Shown here piece after piece: positions 11,092 through 53,317 of a stretch of DNA of 64,000 nucleotides. The stretch lies in assembly GCA_039707465.1 (NCBI GenBank), contig CM077643.1, forward strand, positions 376,829,919-376,893,918, written 5' to 3'. Made by a program: the position numbers and the translations under genes. This DNA comes from Rhabdophis nuchalis. Lineage: Eukaryota; Chordata; Lepidosauria; Squamata; Natricidae. The notes beneath the pieces were generated by a model. That model worked only from the letters and a program-made list of their open reading frames with translations, did no database searches and had not been told where the DNA came from. Position 1 is the stretch's first letter, and the number at the start of each line of letters is the position of its first letter.

Positions 11092-11226
11092 CAGGGGTGG
11101 GCAAACTTTACAACTTTAAGTCTGAAGGACTTCAGCTCCCAGACTTCTCCAGCCAGCTTTGCTGGCTGGAGAAGTCTGGGAGCTGAAGTCCTTCAGACTT
11201 AAAGTTGCAAAGTTTGCCCACCCCTG
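11092..11226. mobile_element. Palindromic hAT-type MITE
   Basis: A near-perfect 135-bp hairpin starts caggggtgggcaaac and ends with its complement, with the core agccagctttgctggct. It is flanked by the exact 8-bp duplication GCCTAGAA (11084-11091, 11227-11234), the hAT signature. Family members are at 23706, 28214, 50576, 57301 and 62501. Confidence 0.88.
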
Positions 11227-11683
11227 GCCTAGAAGGTTCTGGAGCAATTTTACATCCCAAAACAAGGAGGACTCTTACGATTTGAAATGTGCAATATAAA
11301 TACAATCTGACCTTAGATTTTTCTGCAAACAATCTAAAAAGAAAAATCAACTACATCTCAATTGTTTGACTGCTACTGGAACTTGTTTACACACACACAG
11401 TTGCGTGCCCACACATAGTCAGAGAAAATAATGCTTGACGTTTCGATAATGAGAGGATTACAAATCTAAATATGATGAGAAAACGTCATGTTTATTTATA
11501 AGTTCTTCCTAGTGGTGTCGGCCAACAAAGTAGCACGCGTATATATAAAATGCAGGTAAATCAGTAAAATGTTTTAAAAATCATGTTCAAACGCAGTGTT
11601 GATTTGGGGGTTTTGTTGTTTGATATCTGAAAAATGACAGAATGGAGCAATAAGCTTTTATAGCTAGCATTACGCCAAACATA

Positions 11684-11925
11684 TTAGAGCGGTGCAGTGG
11701 CCTAGAGGTGGAGCTCTCGCCTCACATTCAGGAGGCTGTGAGTTCGAACCTAGGTAGAAGCAGATATTTCTCTCTCTGGGCACGATGAGAATATATCTAC
11801 TGAATATAACTCCACATTGGAGACAGGAAGGGCATCCAGCCAGTAAACACTCAGCTCCATTCAGTTGCCCAGACTCTACCCCGCAAGGGATTATGGGGGT
11901 CATTAAAAGGAGATGCCTATGCTAA
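11684..11925 (+). mobile_element. Sauria-type SINE
   Basis: A tRNA-like head with A box (gcagtggcctagaggtgg) and B box (gagttcgaacct) is followed by the body of squamate Sauria SINEs (tctctctgggcac..., gggcatccagccag, gggattatgggggtcattaaaa). This family is known to use BovB machinery, and BovB pieces occur at 27.8 and 31.2 kb. Confidence 0.8.
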
Positions 11926-12007
11926 ACATTCAGATAGCTGCTTCATTCTACTTCATGCCACATGGCCTAACATTTGCAAAAGTTATCAGCAGGGCTACGC
12001 TCTACAT

Positions 12008-12348
12008 CAGGGGTGTCAAACTTCATGTCATTGAGGGCCGATCAGTTGTATTTGATCTCGGTGGGAGCAGGGTGGGCGTGGTCATCTTGATGTCATTCAT
12101 GTCGGGAGTGCCTGTGGTAGCCGGAGTGCTCTGCCAGTGAAAATGGGCTCCCGAGCTGTTTTCGGCTGCGCCAGCCTCCTGCAACCCTCTGCAAGCGAAG
12201 ACAGAACTTGCAGCCCTCCTGAACTCCATTTTCACTGGCAGAGGTACCAGCGGCTGCTCCTTCGCTGTTTCCAGGGCGGCCCTGCGGGCCAGATCTAAGC
12301 ACCCTGCAGGCCAGATCTGGTCTATGGGCCTTGGGTTTGAGATCCCTG
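12008..12348. mobile_element. hAT-type nonautonomous element, family 'caggggtgtcaaact'
   Basis: The left end caggggtgtcaaact and the right end gggtttgagatccctg are inverted. The exact 8-bp duplication CTCTACAT lies at 12000-12007 and 12349-12356. The interior contains 'gccagatct' and 'ggcagag' motifs shared with the copy at 58851-59477. No transposase frame. Confidence 0.85.
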
Positions 12349-12356
12349 CTCTACAT

Positions 12357-13371
12357 AGTGCTGCCCTTGTAGGCTATTCAAAGCTTCAGTTAGTTTAAAA
12401 TGTGGTGACCCAAGTAGAAATAGGCTCAGTTTGCTACTATGACAACTCTACTATGGTTGTATTGACTATCAGCTCGCCATTGAGTGCAATTGAGTGTTAG
12501 TTTGTTAAGGACTTTGTTTAACTCACTTTACTATCACTGCTTGTGAAGCAGTAGTTTAGTTTTACAACACCAGTAAAGCTAATTGTTTTTTGCTAACAGT
12601 GTCTGGGTTACTATTTGTGTGTTTGCTAGCAACGTTTCTCTAGCTGCATATTCCGCTGCACAACTTTTCTGTCTCCCAACGGAGATATCCCACAGCACAG
12701 ATGCTTGGCAATAGACTCATATTTATGACAGCTGCAGTGTCCCGAGGTCATGGAATCACCTTTTGGGACCTTCTGACAAAGTCAGTAGAGATTCACTTGA
12801 CTGTGTTACTAATTTAACATCTGCAGTGATTTACCTAACAACTATGACAAGAAAATAGGGTAAAACACACTTAATAATTGTCTCACTTAGCAACAGAAAT
12901 TTTGGGCTCAACTGTGTTCATAAGCAGACGACTATCAGTAAGCACTACTCTACATGTATGTCTGTGCATTGAAGAAAGGCAGCAAATGTCACTGAAATAC
13001 GCACACACACACACACTTCAAATTCCAGCATCTCTATATCTACTGTGTATTAATTTTCCTTAAATAACTCAAGGTGGTTGAGATAGATTGGACCGAGACA
13101 GAATTTCTGCCCAAAGTCACCCAGTGAGGGTAGAGAATTTTCTTCCTTTCCTTTATCAAATTTATATAGCTGCCCATCTTATAACAAGTGACTCTGGGTT
13201 GCATATAACAAAGCTTTTGTAGCCAGCTTTCCCAATCTTAGTCCAACACATCATCACTACACCATACTGGCTTTACAGTGGTAGAGTTGGGAAATGCCTC
13301 TTGGGAGTTGCTATCGGTTACAGACATGTTTACTGCTTCACGTTTATGAAGCCAATTAATATGTAAGCTTT
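12357..13371. other. Intron 8 sequence with old repeat remnants
   Basis: 12722-12932 is a minus-oriented remnant of the Tigger-like repeat seen intact at 38906-39300 (shared words 'gtcccgaggtcatgg' and 'ctcacttagcaacag'). 13002-13015 is an (AC)n run. 13080-13290 resembles an old LINE/SINE 3' end. No coding exon seen. Confidence 0.45.
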
Positions 13372-13386
13372 AAAAATGCAAACAGT

Positions 13387-15376
13387 GACTTCCTGTTCTG
13401 GCTTCTGGCGGCGACGGATGAACCTTGGGGTTCGTCCGCCGTTTTGTTCTTTTTCCTGCCCCTAACGGGGCGGGGTGCCCCCCTTTTTTCTTTTTGGGGG
13501 GGAACCTTCCGTAGGGCTGGCTTGCCTGGACTGGTTCTGCTGGCGGCAGCTGGAGGAACGGTCCTTGTCTTCGGTCCAGGTGGAAGAAGACATGCTTCGG
13601 GGGGCTTGGTTCCCTTCGCCAATGGAGGACGGCAGTAAATAATGGATTTGGAGAGAACGGAGCGTTCGGGTCGGATGGCTTTGCCGGGGCTTGAGATGCA
13701 GGGCGGAGAGTAAGTGACTTTAAAACTTTTTCTTGCTGGCGGCTTGGACTGGAAGAGACGTGGAGGGGGGTGTTTGCCAAACCCCCCCTCGGATTTATAA
13801 CAGCGGCGTTTAGAAATGGCTCCCCGTTGCGAGGAAGCGGATATTTCTCATCCGGACTTTTGCGGAACAAGTGAAAGTGCTTTGCGGCTTGTTTCTATAC
13901 AATGTATCTAAGTCCGGCTTTATTGAAACAATTTCTTTTTTCACTCTCTCCTGCTGGCTGCCTGGCTGGGCGGTGGAAGATGGCTCCTCTTTGTTCCTGA
14001 ATGACTATTTCTTTATGGAAAATCACCAACATTTCTTTGTAATTTGGACTGTCTCTCTTTATTAATGGAAATTTTTTTTGGAATAACTGGTTCCTTCCCT
14101 GGAATACCTTCTCTTTTTTAACAATTAACTGTGGAAACTGTTTCTTCTCTGGGCTCTACAGCTTGTTACAACTCTGAGCTGAACTTTTTTTTCTCCTGAC
14201 TGGCTCCAGCAGCCGCACCCAAAAAATGCCATTTTAGTGGCACTGATTATAATAGCTTATCATGGCTTCAAAAAAACAACCAGAGAATTCGGGACTGGAA
14301 CAAAGAATGACGGCGATGGAGGAAGCATTAAACTCCTTGGTGCTGGAAATTAAAGCGATGAGGAGAGACCAGTGTAGCTCTAAGCTTGAACTTTTGGAAA
14401 CACAAAAAAAATTGATGGAGAACACGCAGAAGACCGAGGAGCTGGAAGTGGGGTTGGCTGGGGCAAAGGGAGAACTTAAAAATGTCAACACTGAAATTAC
14501 AGATTTGTCTGGTCATATGTCTAGGATGGATTTTGAAAGAATGTCATATTTTTTAAGATTTCAGAATATTTTGGAGGAAACTGGTGAATGCCTTCCTGAT
14601 CTCATGAGTACAATTTTAGCAGACTATTTACATAAACCTAAAGAGGAAATCAGGGGGGACATTGACCTAGTCTATAGAATTAATTCAACATATGCCAGGT
14701 TAAATGAAGTACCCAGAGAGATGCATATTAAATTTGTTAGAAGGTCGACCAGGGAGGGAATTTTGAAGGCGCAGAGAGACAGGCCTTTAATTTACCAACA
14801 AAAGGAAGTCGCCATCTTGAAACAGATCCCAAAAAAGATTAGAGAGGTGAGGAGGAAGTATTCCTTCTTATCTAAAAAATTATTTAACCACGGGATTTGG
14901 TTTAAGTGGGCGATGCCAGAAGGGATGTTGGTGTTCTGGGATGAAGGAAGAGTAAGGATTAAAACAGTTGTTGAGGCGGAAGCCTTTCTTAAAAAACATT
15001 CCTCTATCCTGGGGGAAGATCCAGGGGGGACGGAGGGGGCCACGGCCCCGCCCGCTGGGGGCCAGGAAGGAGAACAAGAAGATACAATTGCCAAGAGACT
15101 TAGGTCTAAAAAATGACTTTGCTTTTTATTAATACAGTATAACTTTTTATCTGGATGTTTGTACACGATTGCCAGCATAGAATTTAGAATTTATGATGTA
15201 TGCACTTGTTTTCACCTTGCAGTATTATTGGAAAATGTATTACCAATGTCTTATTATGAAGCCCCGGAGGGGCCAACGACCTCGACGTGAAAGTTCTCAA
15301 AATATTTTTGTATTTTACCCTACCCCTACCCTACCTTAAAAAAATTTGTAAAAATCAATAAAACTTTTTCAATATA
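13387..15376 (+). mobile_element. Complete ORF1-only L1-type element (HAL1-like)
   Basis: The element is flanked by an exact 15-bp duplication AAAAATGCAAACAGT (13372-13386 and 15377-15391) and ends in an A-rich tail after AATAAA at 15356-15361. It has a 5' leader of about 875 bp, one 284-codon ORF1, and only about 260 bp of 3' sequence. There is no endonuclease or reverse transcriptase. The duplication at both ends shows that this is the full inserted unit, not a truncated L1. Confidence 0.85.
14262..15116 (+). CDS. L1 ORF1p-like RNA-binding protein (284 aa)
   Basis: An intact frame. Residues about 10-85 form a charged heptad-type coiled coil (EQRMTAMEEALNSLV, KLMENTQKTEEL). Residues about 90-190 look like the L1 ORF1p RRM region (YFLRFQNILEE). 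Residues about 195-265 match the C-terminal domain pattern (RDRPLIYQQKEVAILKQIP, then SFLSKKLFNHGIWFKW and MLVFWDEGRV), ending in a basic KRLRSKK tail. In L1 elements this protein trimerises and coats RNA. Here it is the only product, so mobility would need ORF2p supplied by an autonomous L1 (inference). Confidence 0.85.
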   Translation: MASKKQPENSGLEQRMTAMEEALNSLVLEIKAMRRDQCSSKLELLETQKKLMENTQKTEELEVGLAGAKGELKNVNTEITDLSGHMSRMDFERMSYFLRFQNILEETGECLPDLMSTILADYLHKPKEEIRGDIDLVYRINSTYARLNEVPREMHIKFVRRSTREGILKAQRDRPLIYQQKEVAILKQIPKKIREVRRKYSFLSKKLFNHGIWFKWAMPEGMLVFWDEGRVRIKTVVEAEAFLKKHSSILGEDPGGTEGATAPPAGGQEGEQEDTIAKRLRSKK

Positions 15377-15391
15377 AAAAATGCAAACAGT

Positions 15392-15730
15392 ATTGCAGGG
15401 TTTAAACTACAGCGAAAGTGCAAGGATTAGTTAGGGAATATTTAAACTCTTTGCTCATCTTTTGGATCCTGACAAAACAGTTGATTTCAGGGTCTTTAGA
15501 GCAGACTTGACTAGATTAAGGGGTCAATGTTACTGTAACACACTTTCATTCATTTAAAATTATTACTGTGATTTCTTTGCTTTGCAAGGTGTCTCTTGTA
15601 TTGCTAAAACCCACGAGGAAGTTGTGAGTGAAGAACAACTAACAAGTGACTTAAATAACAACGCCATATTTAAAAAGTGGACGATTTCAGTGAATTTGTT
15701 TTAAAACACACACACACACATGAAATATAC
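15392..15730. other. EPHX2 intron 8 beside exon 8
   Basis: No repeat family recognised except an (AC)n run at 15706-15720 just after the exon 8 donor. No exon 9 seen. Confidence 0.5.
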
Positions 15731-47056
<31,326 letters not shown>

Positions 47057-47240
47057 GGCTCTCCGAGGCCGCCGACCAGACGCTCTGAACCAGGTTACGA
47101 GTACAGTACTGTAACTCTCGCTTAAGAAAAAAAGAAAAAAAGCCACAACACAAGCCACGCCCTCCCGCAAGCCACACCTCCGCGCTGGGTGGGAACTTAT
47201 TGGGCCACGCCCCCTGCGAATCGCAGCGATCTCTTTCAAA
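47057..47240 (-). promoter_or_regulatory. EPHX2 proximal promoter / 5' UTR region
   Basis: GC- and CpG-rich sequence lies directly upstream of the EPHX2 ATG. On the minus strand a CCAAT box (47199-47203) sits next to a GC box (47204-47213), about 145 bp before the ATG, with a second CACCC/GC-type box near 47153-47163. No clear TATA box is visible. This looks like an ordinary housekeeping-type promoter; the transcription start itself cannot be placed from sequence. Confidence 0.6.
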
Positions 47241-47946
47241 TCAGAGACGATAGTTCTGGTATTGAAAATATTTTGAGTCCTAGCGCCTACCGGCAATTCA
47301 AAACCGGTCTTTGGGGGTGAGGGGGGGGGGGACATCATTGCAGGTCCTCCCAGCTATTTCCTACTCTGGATGAATTGGATGCTTATAAGCAACGCGTGAA
47401 ACAAAAAGTTGGTGCTTATCGGGACAGCTACCCATCAGTGGTGCTTTGTCTCTGGATTGGAGATTCCATAAGTATCACAGATTGATTGGTTGGCCATGAA
47501 CCTTCTGCTCAGTGGCAAATGTCCACATTACAGCAAAGGATCCCAACATCTGGCTACCTAACTTTTTTTGTTAGGCAGTAGCATGGCAAAGGCTCATTCT
47601 CCAACACATACTCTGTTGTACTGTTCTGTATGTAAGAGGCTTTTTTTTTTACAATCCTCCTGGAAAATTAAATGTATTGTTTCTTTTTCTTCATTCTAGG
47701 GAATAGAGCAGGTCTTAATCTTCTTCTCTGTGATAGCCTTTTGAAGAGTGCTATATTCCTCAATCCAATCTTTTCAAATATGAGCCAAAAAGCAGGCGTT
47801 GCCCAGATATTTATTTATAGGAGGGAAATGTCCAGACCAAATGTAATTTCTAATGTTGGATTTTCCCCCCTTACCAGAGGGAGCCTCTTTGTGGAGTACT
47901 GTGAAGCCATTACCATGGCAACTTCACTGCGCTGTACAGTAGAAGG
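47241..47946. other. EPHX2 upstream flank, no gene recognised
   Basis: A G run at 47321-47331, otherwise AT-rich with no supported exon. A head-to-head neighbour such as CHRNA2 would be expected on this side from tetrapod synteny, but I see no part of it. Confidence 0.4.
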
Positions 47947-47954
47947 CAGTATGG

Positions 47955-48788
47955 CAGTAATGGCTAACCTTTTTTGGCTCACGTGCTAAAAGCGGGAGGA
48001 GCGCAGGGGGATCGTGCATGGGCGTGCCACACCCATAATGTTATGTGTGCGACCCCCTGCTTTTGGCACACTTTTTTCATCCTCCTCAGGCTCCAGAGGC
48101 TTTCTAGGAGCCTGGGGAGGGTGAAAACAGCCTCCTCCCCACCTCCAAAGGCTTCAGGAGCTTCCCTGAAGCCTCCAGAGGGCAAACAACAGCCTCAAAA
48201 GAAGGCCTAAATCAGCTGGCCAGCGCACACATGCGCGTTGGAGCTGACAGGGCAACGCCTCGAGTAAATAAAATGAATAAAATAAAAATAAATAATTTAA
48301 TTTATAACCCGCTCTCTCTCCCCGAAGGGACTCGAGGCGGGGCACAGGGAAATTAAAAATACATATAAAACCACAAACAATACAGTATTAAAAGGAATTA
48401 AACTAAACCCTGCGCTAAAATCCCATGTTAAAACTAAGACAAGCCCCTAAAAAACCTCTAAAAACAGTTAAGTTATCCCAAGCCAGCCAAGCAAAAGAAA
48501 TGTGTTTTTAATTTTTGACGGAAGGAGCGGAGGTCCCTAGTTGTTCTAATATCGGGGGGAAGGTCATTCCAGAGGGTCGGGCCCGCCACAGAGAAGGCCC
48601 TTCCCCTGGGCGTCGCCCGCTGGCACAGCCTAGTGGACGGCACCCAGAGAAGTCCCTCTCTGTGAGAGCGAATCGGCCATAGGGATGTATGGGGCAGGAT
48701 GCGATCCCGCAGATAACTAGGTCCCATGCCCTAAGAAATGGTTCCGCGTGCCACCTGTGCCACCTGTGCCATAGGTTCGCCATCACTG
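47955..48788. mobile_element. hAT element, family 'cagtgatggcgaacct', carrying an L2 insertion
   Basis: Ends cagtaatggctaacctt and ggttcgccatcactg; exact 8-bp duplication CAGTATGG (47947-47954, 48789-48796). The interior matches the 18403 copy in reverse and is split at the word cctcgag by an L2 3' end. Confidence 0.9.
48265..48724 (-). mobile_element. L2-clade LINE 3' end inside a hAT element
   Basis: Minus strand: an 84-codon frame (48473-48727) ending FFCLAGLG, 3' UTR and an AT tail at 48265-48300. The hAT sequence resumes at gccctaagaaatgg. Confidence 0.85.
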
Positions 48789-48796
48789 CAGTATGG

Positions 48797-49501
48797 CATA
48801 ACAGAATGTATCTTAACAGAACACACAACCCAAGGGGTGTTAGGGGTGTCTTACCCCCACAGTATTTTTCGCCAGAGATTAAGTCATCTGTGTACCAAGT
48901 TTGGTTGAAATTACTTGAGGCATTCCAGAGTTGTTCAACCTGTTCAGAACAGTCTGGATTTTACTTATTGTTCCGTATTGAACAAAATGCTCATTGAAGC
49001 TAATTCCTCCTGTGATTTTACACGTGTATTTCTGTTGACCAGGGAATAAATTGCATTTGCTGTGAAATACTCATCCAAGATCTGTTTTACAAGGATTATT
49101 ACCAAGCTAGATAACCACAATCTTATATTTCTGGACTTGATTTCTTAAGTGAAGAGCTTTGTATTTGTCTTATTAACGTTTAATTCTGTGACTTTCAGCC
49201 CATTTTTCTAACCTATCAATAAAGTTTTTATTTTTATTTAGTACTATTTAATATTAGCTAATATTTTTGTGATTGACAATTTCCCTCCACTTTCTATTCT
49301 AAGACATTAATAAAAATATTAAAGATTCCAAGAACCAGGAATGGCAGCCCATTCAGTATCACCCATGTTTGTTAGGAAAACACTGATGAATATCCATTAA
49401 ATGATATGCCAAGCTAGCTCCAATATCATAAATTACTCTGACAAATGTTTTGCCAAAAATATATAGTATAACTATGTCTGTGCATTTCCACCATCTACTG
49501 A
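48797..49501. other. Upstream flank, no feature seen
   Basis: AT-rich with no recognisable repeat or exon. Confidence 0.4.
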
Positions 49502-49506
49502 GGTAA

Positions 49507-49943
49507 TGTCAGGCATGCCTCCTTCAGGAACCAAGAAAGAAAACTCCCAACTCCATTGTTTATGGAATTAAAAAGTACTTTTACTGGTTATGAAAAGATA
49601 GCAGTGAAGTAAAGCAAGATCTGAGTCAGAAAGGCACAAACCCATACATAACAAACATTTGCCCAGCCCCTCCCTCTAACGACCCCCACCCCATTGTCCA
49701 ATCTGCAAGTCCCTTAGGTATCATGTGGGTTGCATCTCCAGGAAGCATCATCAGGTTGGTATGCAGGACGGTTGGCCTTGACCAGGTCCAAACATCGGCC
49801 ACCAGCATGCGCAGAAGATGGTGAGAAGAAAACTCCCTTTTCCATATCACTCCTGTACCATTCATTCCCATCCCAAATACCATGCCCCCACCCTTCCCGT
49901 TTCTATGGCAGCCGAAAGTAAGTAATCGAAGCAGAGGCCGACA
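49507..49943 (-). mobile_element. Solo LTR related to the chromovirus
   Basis: 437 bp, TGTCAGGC...GCCGACA, flanked by the exact 5-bp duplication GGTAA (49502-49506, 49944-49948). It shares the 'cccgtttctatggcagc' and 'ccccattgtccaat' words with the 4275 LTR but is longer and diverged. No internal region, so it arose by LTR-LTR recombination. Confidence 0.85.
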
Positions 49944-49948
49944 GGTAA

Positions 49949-50567
49949 TTTATTTATTAAAAAAACATGATAAGCTTAAAATCGTAATATTTTTTAAAAC
50001 TCTACTCTGACCTCTGGATAATTACCCAATTATTTTCAATGGTTCAACTTTTGATCTACTCTAGAATCCTCCCAGGTACAAATTTCAGAGTTACTTGTGT
50101 TTCATTCCATCAGTACCACCATATTCATTCACTTGGATTTCTGAATAGATTTAACATATATCGCAAATATTCCTTTATTTCTATTATAACTTTTCCCTTT
50201 GAACAAATTATGTCCTTCAGTGGTTATATTCCAGTCATCAGAATTCTCTCACCAGGTTTCCATAATATTTACTGAATCATATTTTCCTTTCTGTATAAAG
50301 AGTACAGGCTCATCAGTTTTCCATACTCTTACTATTAGTGCTTAGACATAAAGGTCTTGAAGCCAATGTTATTTCTGAATTTTCATTAAATGGTCTAGCA
50401 GGCTCCATTGAAGAAATGCTTTCTACAGTGTAAGTTTTTTATGGAATGATTCTCTTAAGATTTTGTCTCCATCCTTCCTAGAATTCAGATCAGCCTTGTC
50501 GTGCTTTGTTCAATACATGTTCACTGGAACGTCTGAGGTGAAATTCAACTTGTGCTTACAGTCCATC
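49949..50567. other. Upstream flank, no feature seen
   Basis: Unique-looking AT-rich DNA. Confidence 0.4.
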
Positions 50568-50575
50568 TTTTAGAT

Positions 50576-50709
50576 CGGGGTCCCCAACCTTTGCAACTTT
50601 AAGTCTGAAGGACTTCAGCTCCCAGAATTCTCCAGCCAGCAAAGCTGGCTGGAGAAGTCTGGGAGCTGAAGTCCTTTAGACTTAAAGTTGCAAAGGTTGG
50701 GGACCCCTG
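50576..50709. mobile_element. Palindromic hAT-type MITE
   Basis: cggggtccccaacctttgc ... gcaaaggttggggacccctg; core ccagccagcaaagctggctgg; exact 8-bp duplication TTTTAGAT (50568-50575, 50710-50717). Confidence 0.9.
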
Positions 50710-50717
50710 TTTTAGAT

Positions 50718-51228
50718 GACTCAGACTCATGACCCATAAACTTTCTTCTGATGACACTACTTGTGTAGCTAGTGTTCTCTTTTTCTTTACCTGAAGACTA
50801 ACAGCCTGCTTTCTTTGGGGAGGGGGTAGTGAGGGGGAATGAAAGCTGCTTTTGATTTCCAGCAGCTCAGAATAATTTTTATGTCTTTTGCTTTGTGTAT
50901 CTTGTTGGGTTTTTGTTTTTGTTTTTTTCTTAAATATAGTTGTTTCTTCCCTCAGCATTTATTGTAATGCCTTCTTTGTTTGATCTGGTGAATCTTTAAA
51001 TCCTCTTTTGCTGATACGCAATCATTTGTTGTTTCAGTGTTTTGCCTTTTTCTACGAGTAACCTACAATTGCAATTGCAGACAATATGTGCCAAGTTATC
51101 ACCCTTCCAACAGTGTCTATAAGAGACACTGGGCAAGATGGAAGATGCAACATTGTGATCTGAGTCGTACCCCTTTTCTACATGCATCAACATCACAAAA
51201 GGACTTGGATCACGATGTTACCTTTTGA
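50718..51228. other. Upstream flank, no feature seen
   Basis: No recognised repeat. Confidence 0.4.
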
Positions 51229-51294
51229 CCTATTCTTGCAGATAGGGAAGATCTTAGGATCTTCCCTATCTGCAAGAATAGGGAGATCTTAGGA
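51229..51294. repeat. Perfect 25-bp-arm inverted repeat (fold-back footprint)
   Basis: 51229-51253 and 51258-51282 are exact reverse complements around the 4-nt loop TTAG. The word AGATCTTAGGA occurs at 51249-51259 and again at 51284-51294, framing the inverted copy. Confidence 0.93.
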
Positions 51295-51304
51295 GTTTCA
51301 AAAT

Positions 51305-51850
51305 ACTCCCATATAACACCTCTCCTGCGCGAGCTACACTGGCTGCCTGTGGCCTTCCGGGTGCGTTTCAAGGTCTTAGTGACCATCTTTAAAGCGCTCC
51401 ATGGCATCGGGCTGGGTTACTTGCAGGACCGCCTACTACCACATACCTCCATTCAACCTGTCCGCTCCCACAGGGAGGGCCTCCTTAGGGTGCCGTCTGC
51501 CGAACAATGCCGGCTGGCAACTCCCAGGGGAAGAGCCTTCTCTGTGGCAGGCCCCGCCCTCTGGAATGACCTGCCCACAGACCTCCGTACAATCTCAGAC
51601 CTTCGCCTCTTCCGTCGGGCATTAAAAACATACTTCTTTCATATGGCCGGCCTGGCATAGCTGGTATAGCTATTTTATTATTTTAGTTGGGTTTTAATTA
51701 ATGTTCTTAGCACGGGCCAAATTTATTTAATTCTCGTTTTAACCATTGTGATTGTATTTATCTGTATTTAATATTTAATATTTTATAGTTCCTGTGCACC
51801 GCCCTGAGTCCCATCTTGGGAGATAGGGTGGTATAGAAATCGAATAAATG
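51305..51850 (+). mobile_element. L2-clade LINE 3' end
   Basis: An open frame (51349-51660, ending YFFHMAGLA), 3' UTR with tgcaccgccctgagtcccat, and tail aatcgaataaatgaaatg. Confidence 0.87.
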
Positions 51851-51855
51851 AAATG

Positions 51856-52349
51856 AAATGAGATCCCATTGTTTTCTGCTTGAAAACAGATACTATATGA
51901 GAATAAAAGTCAACAACTGCAACCCTGTCTATCCATCTTCTCCCCTGTTTCTTAAGGCACTACCAATAGGCATGGTTTTGTTTCTACTTCTTCTCTTTTT
52001 AAGCTCTTACGTCTGCCAAAAGCATACTATCAACTCAGCAGGAAAATGTATTAGGGATCTGTCTGTCAAACTTTCCTGCTGAACTTTTCAGCCAAGGTTC
52101 TGTTACATTTCTCTGGAAACTGGCTGCCTTGTAGTCTTCCTCTGCAACAACATCTGCTTACTCAGCAGCAGTCAGTCAGTTATCCATAATGGAGAATCAG
52201 TAATGATCACAATTCATTTCTTGTTTGTTTGCATTTATTTCTACCCATCCCATTGAGTCTGGCTGGTGCTGCTCTTGGTGCTACCAAGTAAGGTGTGTTG
52301 ATTAGTGGAGCCTAGGAGAAATACTTTTTCTCTCACAATGCCCATCTTT
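51856..52349. other. Upstream flank, no feature seen
   Basis: No recognised repeat. Confidence 0.4.
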
Positions 52350-52813
52350 TGGAACATCCACTATTTGCGGGATCGTATCCTGCCCCATACATCCCTTCGG
52401 CCAATTTGCTCTCACAGAGAGGGACTTCTCCGGGTGCCGTCCACTAGGCTATGCCAGCGGGCGACGCCCAGGGGAAGGGCCTTCTCTGTGATGGGCAGGA
52501 CCCTTTGGAATGACCTTCCCCCTGACATTAGAACGACCACGGACCTCCGCTCCTTCCGCCAGAAACTCAAAACCCACCTGTTTCATCTAGCCGGCCTGGC
52601 CTAATTCCATGCTTCCCGCCTCAGTTTGTAATTTTAAATTATTTTATTCGGTTTTAAGGTTAAGTTTTTAATTTTTATAAATTTGTACAGAGGGTTATTT
52701 AATTCAGTTTTAGTTTATATGTATTGTTGATTGTGATAATTTTTAATTTTACCTGTACACCGCCCCGAGTCCCTTCGGGGAGAGGGGGCGGTCTAGAAAT
52801 CCAATAAAAAAAA
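52350..52813 (+). mobile_element. L2-clade LINE 3' end
   Basis: C-terminal codons (RDRILPHTSLRPICSHREGL ... LFHLAGLA), 3' UTR with caccgccccgagtcccttcg, and tail aatccaataaaa. Confidence 0.87.
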
Positions 52814-52856
52814 AATCATGCCACTTGGAATTATGTAATAGTAGACGTCTCTTGCA

Positions 52857-53280
52857 GGTGTGGGCTTCAAAAATTGCAGCAAGCGGTACGCTGCCCCGTT
52901 GCTGGGTGGGCATGGCCATGGTGCATGTGGCCTAGACAGCCTCCTGTACTACAGCATGGAGGGGGGGGCATTTTTCACTCTCCCTAGGCTCCAGAGGCTT
53001 TTTTCGAGCCTCCGGGAGGGCGAAAACTGCTTCCCTCAGGCTCTGGAGGCCCTCTGGAGGCCGGAAACAGGCCAGTTTCCGGACTCCCAGAACCTCCTAT
53101 AGGCCCATTTCTCCCCCCCCCTCCCTGAGCCTCTGCGCGGAACCTGCACTTACCTGGCATGATGAATGGGCCGCATGGAGACTCCTGGGACCAGTGGGGT
53201 TGGGTGGAAGGGGTAGGGTGGGTGCAGCCAGCCAGAGGTGGCATTTGGGGGGTTCACTGAACTGGGCAGAATCCTATCTA
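52857..53280. mobile_element. hAT-related repeat without clear right end
   Basis: Starts caggtgtgggcttcaaaaat and resembles the 22164 element with a single copy of its 128-bp unit (ccctaggctccagaggc). The right end (gaactgggcagaatcctatc) is worn. Confidence 0.55.
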
Positions 53281-53317
53281 GAACCTCCAGCAGCCCACTT
53301 TCTTGCCTTTGTCAGCA

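Noticed and set aside
11092..11226. Hairpin as a microRNA precursor or terminator
   Set aside because: The stem is explained by a MITE with an 8-bp duplication; several copies occur in the window.
11684..11780. Possible tRNA gene
   Set aside because: The A and B boxes belong to the head of a Sauria SINE; no cloverleaf with a complete acceptor stem.
14262..15116. Host gene for the 284-codon frame
   Set aside because: L1 ORF1p-like order plus flanking 15-bp duplication and A-rich tail identify it as a retroelement.
1..15730. Search for EPHX2 exon 9 (nucleophile elbow GHDWGG)
   Set aside because: No matching codons with splice sites found on the minus strand; it must lie outside the window.
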